Source: Brucella sp. 21LCYQ03
Lineage (GTDB): Bacteria; Pseudomonadota; Alphaproteobacteria; Rhizobiales; Rhizobiaceae
Assembly: GCF_023554105.1 (NCBI RefSeq)
Contig: NZ_JAMJWE010000001.1
Span: 1-64,000, forward strand
Direction: 5' to 3'
DNA: 64,000 bases
Shown in pieces: positions 1 to 9,244 of this stretch. Below the pieces are notes generated by a model. That model did no database searches. It saw only the letters and a list, made by a program, of their open reading frames with translations, and was not told where the DNA came from. The position numbers were made by a program, and so were the translations under genes. How positions within the stretch are numbered: position 1 is the stretch's first letter; every line of letters starts with the position of its first letter.

Positions 1-82
1 CTCTGGTCCTCTCAATGGGCCAGAGCTTACTTCAATATGGATTATTTCAACGGGGCAAGGTCACGCAGCTCAAAGGCCGACT

Positions 83-598
83 TCAAGCTCTTAACGCTGT
101 TTTTAAAGGTCGTCGACCATTTTCGTTAACGGTTCGATTGTAGTTAATCCGCATGATACACTGAGTGATCTCCCGACGGTGATGACATCCTGCTTGTAAC
201 GAATCAGCCGGACATTGGCGCAGGGCTTTTCCTTTACTGCGTTGGCTGTCCTCTCTTACCGCTGATAGCTGCCTGTTGATCTTGTGCTGAAGCGAAGCTG
301 TGCTCTCGATCCAGGTCAGGCGAGTAGGGAATGCAGTGAGGCTCCGGCGTTACAACTCGTGCCAACTGATCGTTTTTAAGTCGGGGAAGATGATATTGTC
401 CAGATGATCGATGGGAAGTTTCTTCTGACGATTGGTACAGCCATAACGATCCTTTGCCATGATCGCGTAGGGTCCGCTGCAATGCTGGCACTCGAGCAAT
501 CCACTGAGCAAGTAGGATGGGCGATGCGTCTGGTTCAAGCGGTGGGTTGTTGTGTGGCTGAAAAGTGTGATGTGATTGCTGTCGAAAACAGCTCTTGA
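83..598 (-). pseudogene. decayed serine site-specific recombinase (C-terminal part)
   Basis: Read on the minus strand, about 62 residues from 538 down to 350 carry the zinc-ribbon signature of large serine recombinases: LLSGLLECQHC, then DRYGCTNR, giving the usual Cys-x2-Cys and later Cys. A TAA ends this frame near 350. Beyond it the same frame continues with LQHKINRQLSAVRED, which resembles the coiled coil that normally follows the ribbon, and runs to a stop near 83. No N-terminal resolvase catalytic domain is visible to the right. I read it as a broken remnant of an integrated element, inactive. The left edge of the window may hide more of it. Confidence 0.55.
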
Positions 599-712
599 AA
601 CCGCAAAGTTATGACGGGTGTAGGAGCGAGAATGGATGTCATTTATTGTCCACCGATACCCAATTTTGTGACTGGTAAATGCCGCACTACCAGACTGTGC
701 TTGCTGTTTGAC

Positions 713-1939
713 TTAATCCTCATCAACCACACGCAGGCGCATCTGGGTGGGAGCGCTATCTGACTGTCGCGTCGGGCGTTGCGGCTCTTCAGCCGGTGTG
801 GGGCCAAATTCCAGTGCTTCGATTTTTGCGCCACGCTTGGTTACTTTGTTTGACGACACCAGAATATCGTCAATATCTTTGTTGGCCTGTAGGAAGTGCG
901 TTTGCAGTTTGCGCACACGTTCATCAAGGCGACCGACATCTTCCATCAAACGCACCACTTCGCCCTGAATGACATGGGCTTGCTCGCGCATTCGCGCATC
1001 TTTGAGGATTGATTGAATAACCTGAATTGAAAGCATCAGCAGCGAAGGTGAAACGATCACAATCCGCGCGCGGTGGGCATAATGGATGAGGGCTTCGAAA
1101 TGCTCGTGAATATCCGCAAAGATTGATTCCGATGGTACGAACAGAAAAGCCGTATCCTGTGTTTCGCCAGTAATCAGATATTTTTCGGAAACATCCTTGA
1201 TATGCACTTCCATATCGCGGCGAAACTGCACAACGGCGGATTTGCGCGCCTCGGGTTGTTCTGTCTCGCGCATGGAGTTCCATGCTTCGAGCGGAAATTT
1301 TGCGTCAATCACCAGTGAGGGCGAGTTGTTAGGCATGCGCACAAGGCAGTCCGGACGCTTGCCATTGGAAAGTGTCGCTTGAAACTCATAAGCGCCCTGC
1401 GGCAGACCATCGGCAATGATCGCTTCCATGCGCGACTGGCCGAATGCACCGCGCGTCTGCTTGTTGGCAAGGATAGCCTGCAACTGCACAACCTGACCGG
1501 CGAGCGACTGAATATTGTTTTGCGCCGTGTCGATGACCGCAAGACGCTCCTGCAACTTTGCAAGGTTCTCGTGAGTTGAACGAGTCTGCTCGGTCATGGT
1601 CTGGCCGATGCGATGGGTCATGCCGTCGAGACGTTCGCGGATCGACTGATTAAGCTCCGCTTGTCGTGAGCCAAAGACTTCGGCCATGGTCTGCATACGG
1701 CCCTGCATTTCGGATTGTGCTTTCAGAATCTCCGCCATGCGATATTCCGCATCTCGCGCACGGTCTTCAGCCTGTGCTTCCGCAACCGCTCGAAGTCGGG
1801 CAGAACGCGCTGCCGCAATGAGGAAAATTGCAAGGCAAACAACGAGCACAGCAATGCCCGCAAGGAGTATATCTCCCAGCGTGAAAGAGGTTGCACCAAG
1901 CTGCAAAAGCGGTTCGTTCAAGAGATTCTGGTTTTCCAT
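713..1939 (-). CDS. rmuC: DNA recombination protein RmuC
   Basis: 408 residues. An N-terminal membrane anchor lies at about residues 22-45 (GDILLAGIAVLVVCLAIFLI). A long Ala/Glu/Gln-rich coiled coil follows, then a PD-(D/E)xK-like RmuC domain at about 160-360 containing SLVIDAKFPLEAW and FLFVPSESIFADIHE. This order and length are typical of RmuC, a membrane-anchored predicted nuclease that limits recombination between inverted repeats. The ATG at 1939 lacks a clear Shine-Dalgarno, but no better start precedes the anchor. It is divergent from def with about 100 bp between. The Arg/Pro-rich tail is probably disordered. Confidence 0.9.
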   Translation of the reverse strand: MENQNLLNEPLLQLGATSFTLGDILLAGIAVLVVCLAIFLIAAARSARLRAVAEAQAEDRARDAEYRMAEILKAQSEMQGRMQTMAEVFGSRQAELNQSIRERLDGMTHRIGQTMTEQTRSTHENLAKLQERLAVIDTAQNNIQSLAGQVVQLQAILANKQTRGAFGQSRMEAIIADGLPQGAYEFQATLSNGKRPDCLVRMPNNSPSLVIDAKFPLEAWNSMRETEQPEARKSAVVQFRRDMEVHIKDVSEKYLITGETQDTAFLFVPSESIFADIHEHFEALIHYAHRARIVIVSPSLLMLSIQVIQSILKDARMREQAHVIQGEVVRLMEDVGRLDERVRKLQTHFLQANKDIDDILVSSNKVTKRGAKIEALEFGPTPAEEPQRPTRQSDSAPTQMRLRVVDED

Positions 1940-2040
1940 AGATTAAGCTTAGCTGATTCGTGTCGCCTTGATGAGATCAAAACAAGAACATTTTGTAAGT
2001 TACAATTGACGATTCTCACGCAAGCGATTACGTGAAGCGC

Positions 2041-2568
2041 ATGTCTATTAAACCGCTTATCATTCTTCCGGATCCTCTTCTGCGTGAACTGTCCAAGCCA
2101 GTTGAACGCTTTGACGATCAATTGCGCAAATTTGCCGGCGACATGTTTGACACCATGTATGATGCGCCGGGCATTGGTCTCGCTGCCATTCAGGTCGGCG
2201 AGCCTCTGCGGATGCTGGTGATTGATCTCGCCAAGGAAGACGCTCCGAAGGAGCCGCATGTCTTCATCAATCCGGAGATTGTCGCTTCATCGGATGAGCG
2301 CAGCGTCTATGAAGAAGGCTGCCTTTCGATCCCGGATTATTATGCGGAGGTTGAGCGGCCTGCGACCATCAAGGTCAATTATTTTGATGCCGATGGCAAG
2401 GAAAAGTCGATGGAAGCCGATGGGCTGATGGCGACCTGCTTGCAGCATGAAATCGACCATCTGAATGGTGTGCTGTTTATCGATCATATCTCCAAGCTCA
2501 AGCGCGATATGGTTATCAAGAAGTTCAAGAAGCTCGCCAGCCAGCGTGCGTCAAACAGGGCTTTGTAA
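2041..2568 (+). CDS. def: peptide deformylase
   Basis: 175 residues; removes the N-formyl group from new proteins. All three metalloenzyme motifs are intact: [10 protein letters not shown] (motif 1, about residue 45), EEGCLSIP (motif 2, the metal-binding Cys) and QHEIDHLNG (motif 3, HExxH). An in-frame GTG lies nine bases upstream (2032), but the ATG at 2041 gives the family's usual beginning, [12 protein letters not shown]. The stop codon shares one base with the fmt start, so def, fmt and truA form one translationally linked operon for the formyl-methionine cycle and tRNA modification. Confidence 0.96.
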   Translation: MSIKPLIILPDPLLRELSKPVERFDDQLRKFAGDMFDTMYDAPGIGLAAIQVGEPLRMLVIDLAKEDAPKEPHVFINPEIVASSDERSVYEEGCLSIPDYYAEVERPATIKVNYFDADGKEKSMEADGLMATCLQHEIDHLNGVLFIDHISKLKRDMVIKKFKKLASQRASNRAL

Positions 2569-3503
2569 TGCGGATTGTCTTTATGGGGACGCCGGATTTT
2601 TCCGTACCAATCCTCACAGCCATCATCGGACAGGGCTATGAAGTCGTTGCGGTTTATTCGCAGCCACCACGTCCGGCTGGCCGCCGCGGGCTGGAACTGA
2701 CCAAGTCGCCTGTGCATGAAAAGGCCGAGGAATTTGGTATTCCCGTTTTCACGCCGAAAAGCCTGAAAGGCACGGAAGAGCAGGACGTTTTTGCGAGCCT
2801 TGAAGCAGATGTGGCAATCGTGGTGGCCTATGGCCTGCTGCTGCCACAGGCCATTCTCGATGCGCCGCGTTTGGGTTGTTATAATGGTCACGCCTCGCTT
2901 CTGCCGCGATGGCGCGGGGCTGCTCCTATTCAACGCGCGATCATGTCTGGTGATACAGAAACCGGCATGATGATTATGAAAATGGATGCGGGGCTGGATA
3001 CTGGCCCTGTTGCCATGGCGGAAAAAGTTGCGATCACGCCGGACATGACTGCAGGTGAACTGCATGATCGTTTGAGCCTTATCGGGGCCGACCTGATGGT
3101 GCGTGCATTGGGTGCGCTTGAGCGTGAGAGTCTTACACTTCAGTCACAGGACGAAGAGGGTGTCACTTACGCCGCCAAGATCGACAAAGCGGAAGCGCGT
3201 ATCGACTGGTCAAAGCCTGCGAAGGACGTTCACAATACGATCCGTGGCATCTCACCATTTCCGGGCGCATGGTGCGAGATGGAAATCAACGGTGTCGTTG
3301 AACGTGTCAAACTCCAGCGCTCCACATTAGGTGAGGCTATCGGGGGCGATGGCAGCGGCGCTCCGGGAACTATACTTGATGATCGTCTGACGATAGCTTG
3401 TGGTGATGGCGCTGTGCGTCTTGTGACGTTGCAACGCTCGGGTGGCAAGCCTTTGCCTGCGCAGGAGTTTCTGCGTGGCGCGTCTGTGACGAAGGTTCTC
3501 TGA
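2568..3503 (+). CDS. fmt: methionyl-tRNA formyltransferase
   Basis: 311 residues, normal for Fmt, which formylates initiator Met-tRNA with 10-formyl-tetrahydrofolate. The N-terminal catalytic domain has [14 protein letters not shown], the conserved Asn-His pair and [15 protein letters not shown], and the Asp of MDAGLDTGP. The OB-fold tRNA-binding domain covers about residues 205-311 and includes [16 protein letters not shown] overlaps the TAA of def by one base. The protein acts just before, and def just after, initiation, which explains their coupling. truA begins four bases downstream. Confidence 0.96.
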   Translation: MRIVFMGTPDFSVPILTAIIGQGYEVVAVYSQPPRPAGRRGLELTKSPVHEKAEEFGIPVFTPKSLKGTEEQDVFASLEADVAIVVAYGLLLPQAILDAPRLGCYNGHASLLPRWRGAAPIQRAIMSGDTETGMMIMKMDAGLDTGPVAMAEKVAITPDMTAGELHDRLSLIGADLMVRALGALERESLTLQSQDEEGVTYAAKIDKAEARIDWSKPAKDVHNTIRGISPFPGAWCEMEINGVVERVKLQRSTLGEAIGGDGSGAPGTILDDRLTIACGDGAVRLVTLQRSGGKPLPAQEFLRGASVTKVL

Positions 3504-3506
3504 GCA

Positions 3507-4262
3507 GTGCCTCGTTATAAGATCACGGTTGAATATGACGGCACGCCCTATGTCGGCTGGCAGCGGCAGGAAAATGGCTATGCTGTGCAGAACGCCATTG
3601 AAAAAGCGTTTAAAAAATTCTGTGGCGAAGACCTGACGCTTAGTGCAGCTGGCCGTACTGATACAGGGGTTCATGCTTGCGCTCAGGTCATTCATGTTGA
3701 TCTGACTAAGGATTGGGGTGCTGCCAAGGTTCGTGATGCGTTGAATGCGCATCTGGTGATGGCCAATGAGCGCATCAGCATCCTCAATGTCGAAAAGACA
3801 ACGGATGCTTTTGATGCGCGGTTTTCGGCGCGTGGGCGGCATTATCTTTATCGTATTCACAATCGCCGTGCGCCGTTGGCAATCGATTATCAGCGCGTGT
3901 GGTGGGTGCAGAAGCGTCTTGACCACGAAGCCATGCATGAAGCTGCAAAGCGCTTGCTTGGTGAGCATGATTTTACGACATTTCGTGCAACGCAATGTCA
4001 GGCAAAAAGCCCGATCAAAACGCTCGACCGGCTCGATATCACGCGCACTGGCGATTATGTCGAAATGCGGGTTTCGGCGCGCTCATTCCTGCATAATCAG
4101 GTGCGTTCTTTTGCAGGAAGTCTGATGGAAGTGGGCGTTGGCCGCTGGACAGCCGATGATTTGCAAGCCGCTTTAGAAGCGAAAGACCGCAAGGCTTGTG
4201 GTCAGGTCGCACCGCCTTACGGTCTTTATCTGGTGGGCGTCGACTACCCGTTTCCGTTTTAG
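3507..4262 (+). CDS. truA: tRNA pseudouridine(38-40) synthase
   Basis: 251 residues. TruA isomerises U38-U40 in the anticodon stem-loop. The catalytic Asp lies in [10 protein letters not shown] (about residue 53); the second conserved block [15 protein letters not shown] is near residue 193. The start is a GTG three bases after the fmt stop, giving [19 protein letters not shown], the expected beginning; no ATG occurs before the first conserved motif. Last gene of the def-fmt-truA operon, convergent with the membrane-protein gene downstream. A copy of the dispersed repeat begins a few bases after the stop. Confidence 0.96.
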   Translation: MPRYKITVEYDGTPYVGWQRQENGYAVQNAIEKAFKKFCGEDLTLSAAGRTDTGVHACAQVIHVDLTKDWGAAKVRDALNAHLVMANERISILNVEKTTDAFDARFSARGRHYLYRIHNRRAPLAIDYQRVWWVQKRLDHEAMHEAAKRLLGEHDFTTFRATQCQAKSPIKTLDRLDITRTGDYVEMRVSARSFLHNQVRSFAGSLMEVGVGRWTADDLQAALEAKDRKACGQVAPPYGLYLVGVDYPFPF

Positions 4263-4267
4263 AGCGC

Positions 4268-4336
4268 GTTTCGATCTGATTCTTTGTTTGGGCGCGCATC
4301 TTGTCCAAAAACCGTTCCACACTTTTCGGGATGCGC
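4268..4336. repeat. dispersed repeat copy A (about 70 bp)
   Basis: Lies in the convergent gap between truA and the next gene. Its reverse complement contains cccgaaaagtgtggaacgg followed by tttttggacaagatgcgc. That matches copy C at 33480-33530 over about 45 bp with a few mismatches, and copy B at 30284-30330 more loosely. Size, convergent or leader position and imperfect palindromic character resemble the small palindromic repeats known from Brucella and its relatives. Role unknown. Confidence 0.75.
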
Positions 4337-4337
4337 T

Positions 4338-4943
4338 TTAAAAACTCTCCGCGCCAATTCCGATGCCGAACAGCTGTTGCAGGAACACTGTGATAAACAG
4401 TGAGCCGAAAAACACACAGGCATAAAATGGTGCGACATAGGCGTGCGGGCGTTGCAGCACGATAAATGTCAGTCGGTAGCTCAGGATAATCGAGATGCCG
4501 AAAAGTACAAAAGCGAACAGCGTCGCAAAATCCAGCGCTCCCGGAAAGAACAGTTGAATGAGTGTTATTGGCGCGAAAAGCCAAGCCAGCAACGCGCTGC
4601 CCCAATTCGTCGCGATGACGTAAGGCGCGTAACGTTTTGAGATGCCTATGCGGCGGGCGAGTAGGCCGATAATGACGAGCGGAATTATCCATGCCGCAGT
4701 ATCGACGAAAGCTGCACGGATAACGATTGCAAGGCGGAGACCGGCTTCGTCTCGCCCTGCGGTCAGGTCCGCTGCATAGGCCACCCATGTCGCAAGAAGC
4801 GGCGGCAGGGCCACGATAATCGCATAGAACGATGCCCAGAAATCTTCTGCTGAGATGTCCAGATATGCAAGGCCGTCTTTGCGGCCAAGCATCATCTTCC
4901 AGACGCCCGTGAAATATCTGAAAATATCATCCAGACTGGGCAT
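4338..4943 (-). CDS. Yip1-like integral membrane protein
   Basis: 201 residues with about five hydrophobic segments (roughly 38-58, 78-98, 110-130, 133-155 and 170-192). The beginning MPSLDDIFRYFTGVWKMMLG, with an amphipathic stretch before the first membrane helix, resembles bacterial Yip1-domain proteins. I do not recognise a tested function. The ATG at 4943 is ten bases downstream of the dapE stop, so it is probably co-transcribed behind dapE. No catalytic motif is seen. Confidence 0.65.
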   Translation of the reverse strand: MPSLDDIFRYFTGVWKMMLGRKDGLAYLDISAEDFWASFYAIIVALPPLLATWVAYAADLTAGRDEAGLRLAIVIRAAFVDTAAWIIPLVIIGLLARRIGISKRYAPYVIATNWGSALLAWLFAPITLIQLFFPGALDFATLFAFVLFGISIILSYRLTFIVLQRPHAYVAPFYACVFFGSLFITVFLQQLFGIGIGAESF

Positions 4944-4952
4944 GTCGTTCCC

Positions 4953-6140
4953 TTATCCGAAGAAATCAGCGATGAAGCGTTCGTAGATCTGTGTCAGGCC
5001 TTCTAGGTCGGCAAGGGCTACGCGCTCGTCAACCATATGCATGGTTTGTCCGACAAGGCCGAACTCCACCACCGGGCAGTAATCCTTGATGAAACGTGCA
5101 TCCGACGTGCCGCCCGATGTGGAAAGCTTGGGGCGTTTGCCGGTGACAGCCTCTACAGAAGATGTGAGCGTGCCAATCAGCTTCTCATCGCGTGTCAGGA
5201 ACACATGACTTGGATGTTCGCGCCATGTCAGTTCATAATTGATTGGCGTTTCGCGGCCCGGGCGAAGGCGGTCGTTGCGAGAAGCCTTTTCAAGACGCGA
5301 AATGATTTCCGCCTTCAGGCTGTCTGCTGTCCAGGTATCGTTGAAACGGATATTGAAAGACGCTACCGCCTTGTTGGCAATGACATTGGTGGCCTTGTTG
5401 CCAACATCAATGGTGGTGACTTCCAGATTGCTGGCCTGAAAATCTTCAGTGCCTTCATCAAAAGCTGGATAGAGCAGGCTATCGACGAGGGTTGTGATGC
5501 CACGCACTGGATTTTCCGCAAGATGCGGATAGGCGGCATGGCCCTGCACACCGTGAACTGTGATCGTGCCGGAAATTGAGCCGCGACGCCCGATCTTGAT
5601 CATGTCGCCAAGAGTATCGGGATTGGTCGGCTCGCCAACAAGCGATGCATCCCATGTTTCACCACGGTCTTTGGCCCATTGCAGCAGCTTTTCCGTACCA
5701 TTGATTGCTGGGCCTTCTTCATCGCCTGTGATGAGGAAGGAGACGCTGCCCTTGAGGCTGCCTTGCTTTTCGATATGACGCGCAACAGCAGCCACAAAGC
5801 AGGCGATGCCACCCTTCATGTCGACCGCACCACGGCCATACATGATGCCGTCTTCAATCGCAGCGGAAAAAGGAGGGTGCTTCCAGTCGCTTTCATTGCC
5901 GGGAGGCACAACGTCAGTATGCCCCGCAAACATCAAATGCGCGCCATTGCCTGATTTGCGCGCATAAAGGTTTTCAATGTCCGGCGTATCTTCGTCGGTG
6001 AAGACAGGACGCTGGATTGAAAAGCCCATAGGTTCAAGCATTGCTTCCAATGCGGTCAGCGCGCCGCCTTCAGCGGGCGTTACCGACGGGCAACGAATGA
6101 GTGCAGCGAGGTTTTCGGCGGGATTGGTAGGCAGGCTCAT
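4953..6140 (-). CDS. dapE: succinyl-diaminopimelate desuccinylase
   Basis: 395 residues. A di-zinc M20-family hydrolase of lysine and meso-diaminopimelate synthesis that cleaves N-succinyl-LL-DAP. Visible motifs: [12 protein letters not shown] (metal His and catalytic Asp), [10 protein letters not shown] (bridging Asp), [13 protein letters not shown] (catalytic Glu pair) and [11 protein letters not shown] near the C terminus. The reading frame is open upstream to 6212, but [20 protein letters not shown] at 6140 is the natural N terminus. It acts one step after the amino-transfer that follows DapD, encoded 2 kb away on the same strand; two unrelated plus-strand loci separate them. Confidence 0.95.
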   Translation of the reverse strand: MSLPTNPAENLAALIRCPSVTPAEGGALTALEAMLEPMGFSIQRPVFTDEDTPDIENLYARKSGNGAHLMFAGHTDVVPPGNESDWKHPPFSAAIEDGIMYGRGAVDMKGGIACFVAAVARHIEKQGSLKGSVSFLITGDEEGPAINGTEKLLQWAKDRGETWDASLVGEPTNPDTLGDMIKIGRRGSISGTITVHGVQGHAAYPHLAENPVRGITTLVDSLLYPAFDEGTEDFQASNLEVTTIDVGNKATNVIANKAVASFNIRFNDTWTADSLKAEIISRLEKASRNDRLRPGRETPINYELTWREHPSHVFLTRDEKLIGTLTSSVEAVTGKRPKLSTSGGTSDARFIKDYCPVVEFGLVGQTMHMVDERVALADLEGLTQIYERFIADFFG

Positions 6141-6459
6141 GATGTCAAAGCTTTGTTCTGAGAATCGTGTGGGTTTGAGATTAGATCGGGACGCCCCCAG
6201 ATGAAACAACAATCCCTCGTTAGCGTAAACAAGACGCAGTGTGCAGAGGTTTTACAAAACGGGGGTTCGGCGAACGAAAGCTCTTTTAATCGCGGCTTTT
6301 CTCAGAATGTCGCAAATCGGGAATGAAATTTCCTTGACCAGAGGGGCACTGTCATCGTTAGTTAAAAAAAGGTTGATAGCGAGACCCGGGAAACGGGCCG
6401 GTCAACGGGAACAGTTTCTAGAAAATGCTTTTCGGGCATTTTAAAAATGGGAATCCGCT
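6141..6459. other. divergent intergenic region between dapE and the peptidase gene
   Basis: 319 bp with no credible gene. It must hold the dapE promoter (minus strand) and the promoter of the plus-strand peptidase gene. A small hairpin, aaaatgc-ttttcgg-gcatttt, lies just before the peptidase start at about 6421-6443 and could affect its translation. A 67-codon open frame inside the region has no Shine-Dalgarno and no family likeness. Confidence 0.5.
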
Positions 6460-7044
6460 ATGCGTTCAATGATCACAGCAGCATTAGGTTTCATCGCAAT
6501 GTCGGGCGTGGCAATCGCTCCGGCCAGGGCTGGTCAATGGAGCGAGGCAGGCGGGATTACCAGTATTCCCTATGGTCATCTTGATTATTGCAAGCGTACA
6601 CCGCGCGATTGCGGTGCGCATCGTGCACTCAGGCCAATGAAGCTCACACCAGATCGGATGAAGCTGCTGCAAAGCGTCAATGCATCGGTGAATGCCGCTA
6701 TCAAGCCGGTTTCCGATCAGGACAATTATGGCAAGCGCGATTACTGGACCATTCCGAAAAATGGCAAAGGCGATTGCGAAGATTATGTGCTTTTGAAGCG
6801 TGCTAAGCTTATGGCTCGCGGTATCAGCCCATCGCAGCTTTTGATTACCATGGTGCAGGGAAGCGAAGCGCATATCGTGCTGACTGCGCGCACGGATCAG
6901 GGTGATTATATCCTCGATAATATGCGCAAGGATGTTCTTCCCGTTGAAAAGACGTCCTATCGCTATATCAAGATGCAATCGCCATCGAATTCTGGACAAT
7001 GGGTATCGATTGCTGGTCGTTCTGTGGCTGTTGCCAGCAACTGA
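6460..7044 (+). CDS. transglutaminase-like cysteine peptidase, secreted
   Basis: 194 residues. Signal peptide at residues 1-24, ending APARAG. The bacterial transglutaminase-like cysteine proteinase pattern follows: catalytic Cys in GKGDCEDYVLLKR (about residue 107), His in GSEAHIVLT and Asp in YILDNM. Proteins of this family in other bacteria are LapG-type periplasmic proteases acting on large adhesins. No LapD-like partner is next to it here, although a GGDEF-EAL protein is encoded 20 kb away. A stem-loop terminator follows, so it is monocistronic. Substrate not predictable. Confidence 0.8.
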   Translation: MRSMITAALGFIAMSGVAIAPARAGQWSEAGGITSIPYGHLDYCKRTPRDCGAHRALRPMKLTPDRMKLLQSVNASVNAAIKPVSDQDNYGKRDYWTIPKNGKGDCEDYVLLKRAKLMARGISPSQLLITMVQGSEAHIVLTARTDQGDYILDNMRKDVLPVEKTSYRYIKMQSPSNSGQWVSIAGRSVAVASN

Positions 7045-7095
7045 TCCTGAACAATGTGATGGATTTTCAGAGTTTCCGATAATTATCGTGATTGG

Positions 7096-7124
7096 AAAGG
7101 ACCGCTTTGGCGGTCCTTTTTTAT
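7096..7124 (+). terminator. rho-independent terminator
   Basis: aaaggaccgc-ttt-gcggtccttt is a perfect ten-pair stem followed by a T run. It ends the transcript of the cysteine peptidase gene. Confidence 0.85.
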
Positions 7125-7477
7125 TGAATGCTGATTCATGAGCGTGTCGCTGATGACTGCAGATGAAGTCACACGTTATGCAATCATTCTCAAATTGCTG
7201 CATTGTTCGCTATTATTATACAATAAATAACGACGCACTGTTCATAAAAAGCGAACAAAAATGTCATGCTCACACATTCGTGAGTGCTGATATATGAACT
7301 AAATATATGAAAATATTGGATATTTTTACTCGTTTTATCTCTAAAATTAAAAATTACTTGCACAAATGTGTGATGACGAAAACATTTTAGTGATTGGAAC
7401 TTTTACCCACTGTCACCCATTTGAGATGCATGAGGACGGCGCAAAGAACGTCGCCCAAATGACTAAGGAGATAGAAA
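7125..7477. other. A+T-rich intergenic region
   Basis: About 350 bp, clearly richer in A and T than its neighbours, between the peptidase terminator and the first 75-residue gene. No coding frame is supported. It ends with a good Shine-Dalgarno (aaggag) just before 7478. A promoter for the small gene is expected here, but no convincing -35/-10 pair stands out. Confidence 0.5.
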
Positions 7478-7705
7478 ATGAATAAGTTTGTTCTTGCTGC
7501 TGCTGCCCTTGCTCTTAGCGCCGGTGCCGCTTTTGCTGAAAACCCAAATGTTGGTACGCCAGCGGATCTTTATGCAAATGATCGCACACCAGTCGCAACG
7601 CAGGGTGTTGATTACACTGCTCCTGCTTCGATTCAGACACAGACTTACACCGATGGTTCGGCACATCGTTTCGGTGATGCATCACCTTCAAGCTATCAGA
7701 ACTAA
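7478..7705 (+). CDS. small secreted protein, tandem copy 1
   Basis: 75 residues: signal peptide MNKFVLAAAALALSAGAAFA, then a 55-residue mature part rich in Thr, Ala, Asp and Gln, ending SSYQN, without cysteines. Preceded by aaggag seven bases before ATG. It resembles the short secreted alphaproteobacterial proteins grouped as DUF680, but this is a weak impression and no function is known. The copy at 7885 encodes the same protein apart from the last residue. The flanks of the two copies are unrelated. Confidence 0.8.
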   Translation: MNKFVLAAAALALSAGAAFAENPNVGTPADLYANDRTPVATQGVDYTAPASIQTQTYTDGSAHRFGDASPSSYQN

Positions 7706-7803
7706 ACATCTGCTTAAAGAAGCTTTTTGATCAGGTCGTGAGCATAACCTCCCAAGGTGCTCGCTGGCGGATCATTGATACAGTGAATTAACGAATCTCC
7801 CCG

Positions 7804-7860
7804 GAGGATGGCTGTTTGCCAACCTGGAGTCCCCGAAAGGAACGGCAGATTGCCATCCGA
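7804..7860 (+). promoter_or_regulatory. imperfect inverted repeat in the leader of copy 2
   Basis: ggatggctgtttgcc at 7806-7820 pairs with ggcagattgccatcc at 7844-7858 (11 of 15 positions). A 23-base loop separates them, and the second arm ends 26 bases before the ATG at 7885. It could be an mRNA leader structure or an operator. Copy 1 has nothing similar at the same place. Confidence 0.35.
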
Positions 7861-7884
7861 TGGGGTGATAGAAGGATTAAAAAA

Positions 7885-8112
7885 ATGAATAAGTTTGTTC
7901 TTGCTGCTGCTGCCCTTGCTCTTAGCGCCGGTGCTGCTTTTGCTGAAAACCCAAATGTTGGTACTCCAGCAGACCTTTATGCAAATGATCGCACACCAGT
8001 TGCAACACAGGGCGTCGATTACACCGCTCCTGCTTCGATCCAGACACAGACCTACACAGATGGTTCGGCACATCGCTTCGGTGATGCATCGCCTTCGAGC
8101 TACCAGAAATAA
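7885..8112 (+). CDS. small secreted protein, tandem copy 2
   Basis: 75 residues, identical to the gene at 7478 except the last residue (Lys instead of Asn). The DNA differs at 17 codons, of which 16 are silent, so the pair is old enough to have drifted while the protein was held constant. Similarity starts at ATG and ends at the stop; leaders and 3' flanks differ. Shine-Dalgarno aagga lies about eight bases before ATG. The frame is open upstream to 7816, but the signal peptide sets the start at 7885. A strong terminator follows. Confidence 0.82.
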   Translation: MNKFVLAAAALALSAGAAFAENPNVGTPADLYANDRTPVATQGVDYTAPASIQTQTYTDGSAHRFGDASPSSYQK

Positions 8113-8133
8113 GCCTTCTGGCATTGAATACAC

Positions 8134-8166
8134 AAAAGGCGAAGCTTTCGAGCTTCGCCTTTTTTC
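8134..8166 (+). terminator. rho-independent terminator
   Basis: aaaaggcgaagct-ttcg-agcttcgccttttttc: a stem of about 11 pairs with a stable TTCG loop, then a T run. It closes the second small secreted-protein gene and stands against the convergent dapD end. Confidence 0.88.
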
Positions 8167-8184
8167 TTTGATTATGCTGGCAAA

Positions 8185-9039
8185 TTAATCGCGCAGCAAT
8201 TCATTAATAGAAGTTTTCGAGCGGGTCTTTTCATCGACGCGCTTCACGATTACAGCGCAATAGAGGCCCGGACCTGCTTCGCCATTCGGGAATGGCTTGC
8301 CTGGTAAGGTGCCAGCAACAACGACCGAATATGGCGGTACTTCGCCATAGAAGATTTCGCCGGTTGCGCGATCAACGATCTTGGTTGATTTGCCGATGAA
8401 TACGCCCATGCCAAGCACGGCACCTTCACGAACGATACAGCCTTCAACGACTTCCGAACGTGCACCGATGAAGCAATTGTCTTCGATGATGGTCGGGCCA
8501 GCCTGCATTGGCTCCAGAACGCCGCCGATGCCAACGCCGCCTGAAAGATGCACGTTCTTGCCGATCTGCGCGCAGGAGCCAACAGTGGCCCATGCATCGA
8601 CCATCGTGCCTTCATCAACATACGCGCCGAGATTGACGAAGGATGGCATCAGGATTGCGTTTGGCGCGATATAGGCCGAATAGCGAACAACCGAGTTTGG
8701 CACGGCACGAATGCCAGCCTTTTCAAACTCATTGGCTGTCCAGCCGTCGAACTTGGAAGGCACCTTGTCCCACCAGGAAGCTTCGCCGGGGCCGCCCTTG
8801 ATAATCTGCATCGGGTTGAGGCGGAACGAAAGCAATACTGCTTTTTTAAGCCACTGATTGACCTGCCAGTTGCCGTCCGCCTGTTTTTCTGCCACACGCG
8901 CTTCACCGCGATCGAGCAAAAGCAGCGACTGCTCAACAGCATCGCGAACTTCGCCGCGTGTTGCTGTGCTGATGCCATCGCGTTCGTCAAAAGCCTTTTC
9001 GATGACCTTTTCAAGGGAGGCGAAATCTGGCTTGGTCAT
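8185..9039 (-). CDS. dapD: tetrahydrodipicolinate N-succinyltransferase
   Basis: 284 residues. DapD transfers succinyl from succinyl-CoA to tetrahydrodipicolinate in the lysine/DAP pathway. The N-terminal helical domain is followed from about residue 110 by the left-handed beta-helix hexapeptide repeats, including [20 protein letters not shown] and [20 protein letters not shown]. The frame stays open to 9315, but [20 protein letters not shown] at 9039 is the family start. Works with DapE at 4953-6140. Confidence 0.96.
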   Translation of the reverse strand: MTKPDFASLEKVIEKAFDERDGISTATRGEVRDAVEQSLLLLDRGEARVAEKQADGNWQVNQWLKKAVLLSFRLNPMQIIKGGPGEASWWDKVPSKFDGWTANEFEKAGIRAVPNSVVRYSAYIAPNAILMPSFVNLGAYVDEGTMVDAWATVGSCAQIGKNVHLSGGVGIGGVLEPMQAGPTIIEDNCFIGARSEVVEGCIVREGAVLGMGVFIGKSTKIVDRATGEIFYGEVPPYSVVVAGTLPGKPFPNGEAGPGLYCAVIVKRVDEKTRSKTSINELLRD

Positions 9040-9244
9040 ATGGCGGTCTCCATAAACTGGCAGGATAAGCGGCTGCCGTCTTTTTGGTCGGCAGTTGTCA
9101 GCCAAGTGATTAAGCGAAGGCAGGATATGGGTCAATCGCGTTATTGTGCGAAATAACTCAACGCAATTGCGCCAGATTAAGAATTTAACGCTGAAAATAA
9201 TGCTAAGGCAACAATACGCATTGAAATTGAAGGAGCAGGCAAGC

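Noticed and set aside
6241..6444. 67-codon plus-strand frame before the cysteine peptidase gene
   Set aside because: No ribosome site, no recognisable protein, and it spans the expected promoter region and a hairpin.
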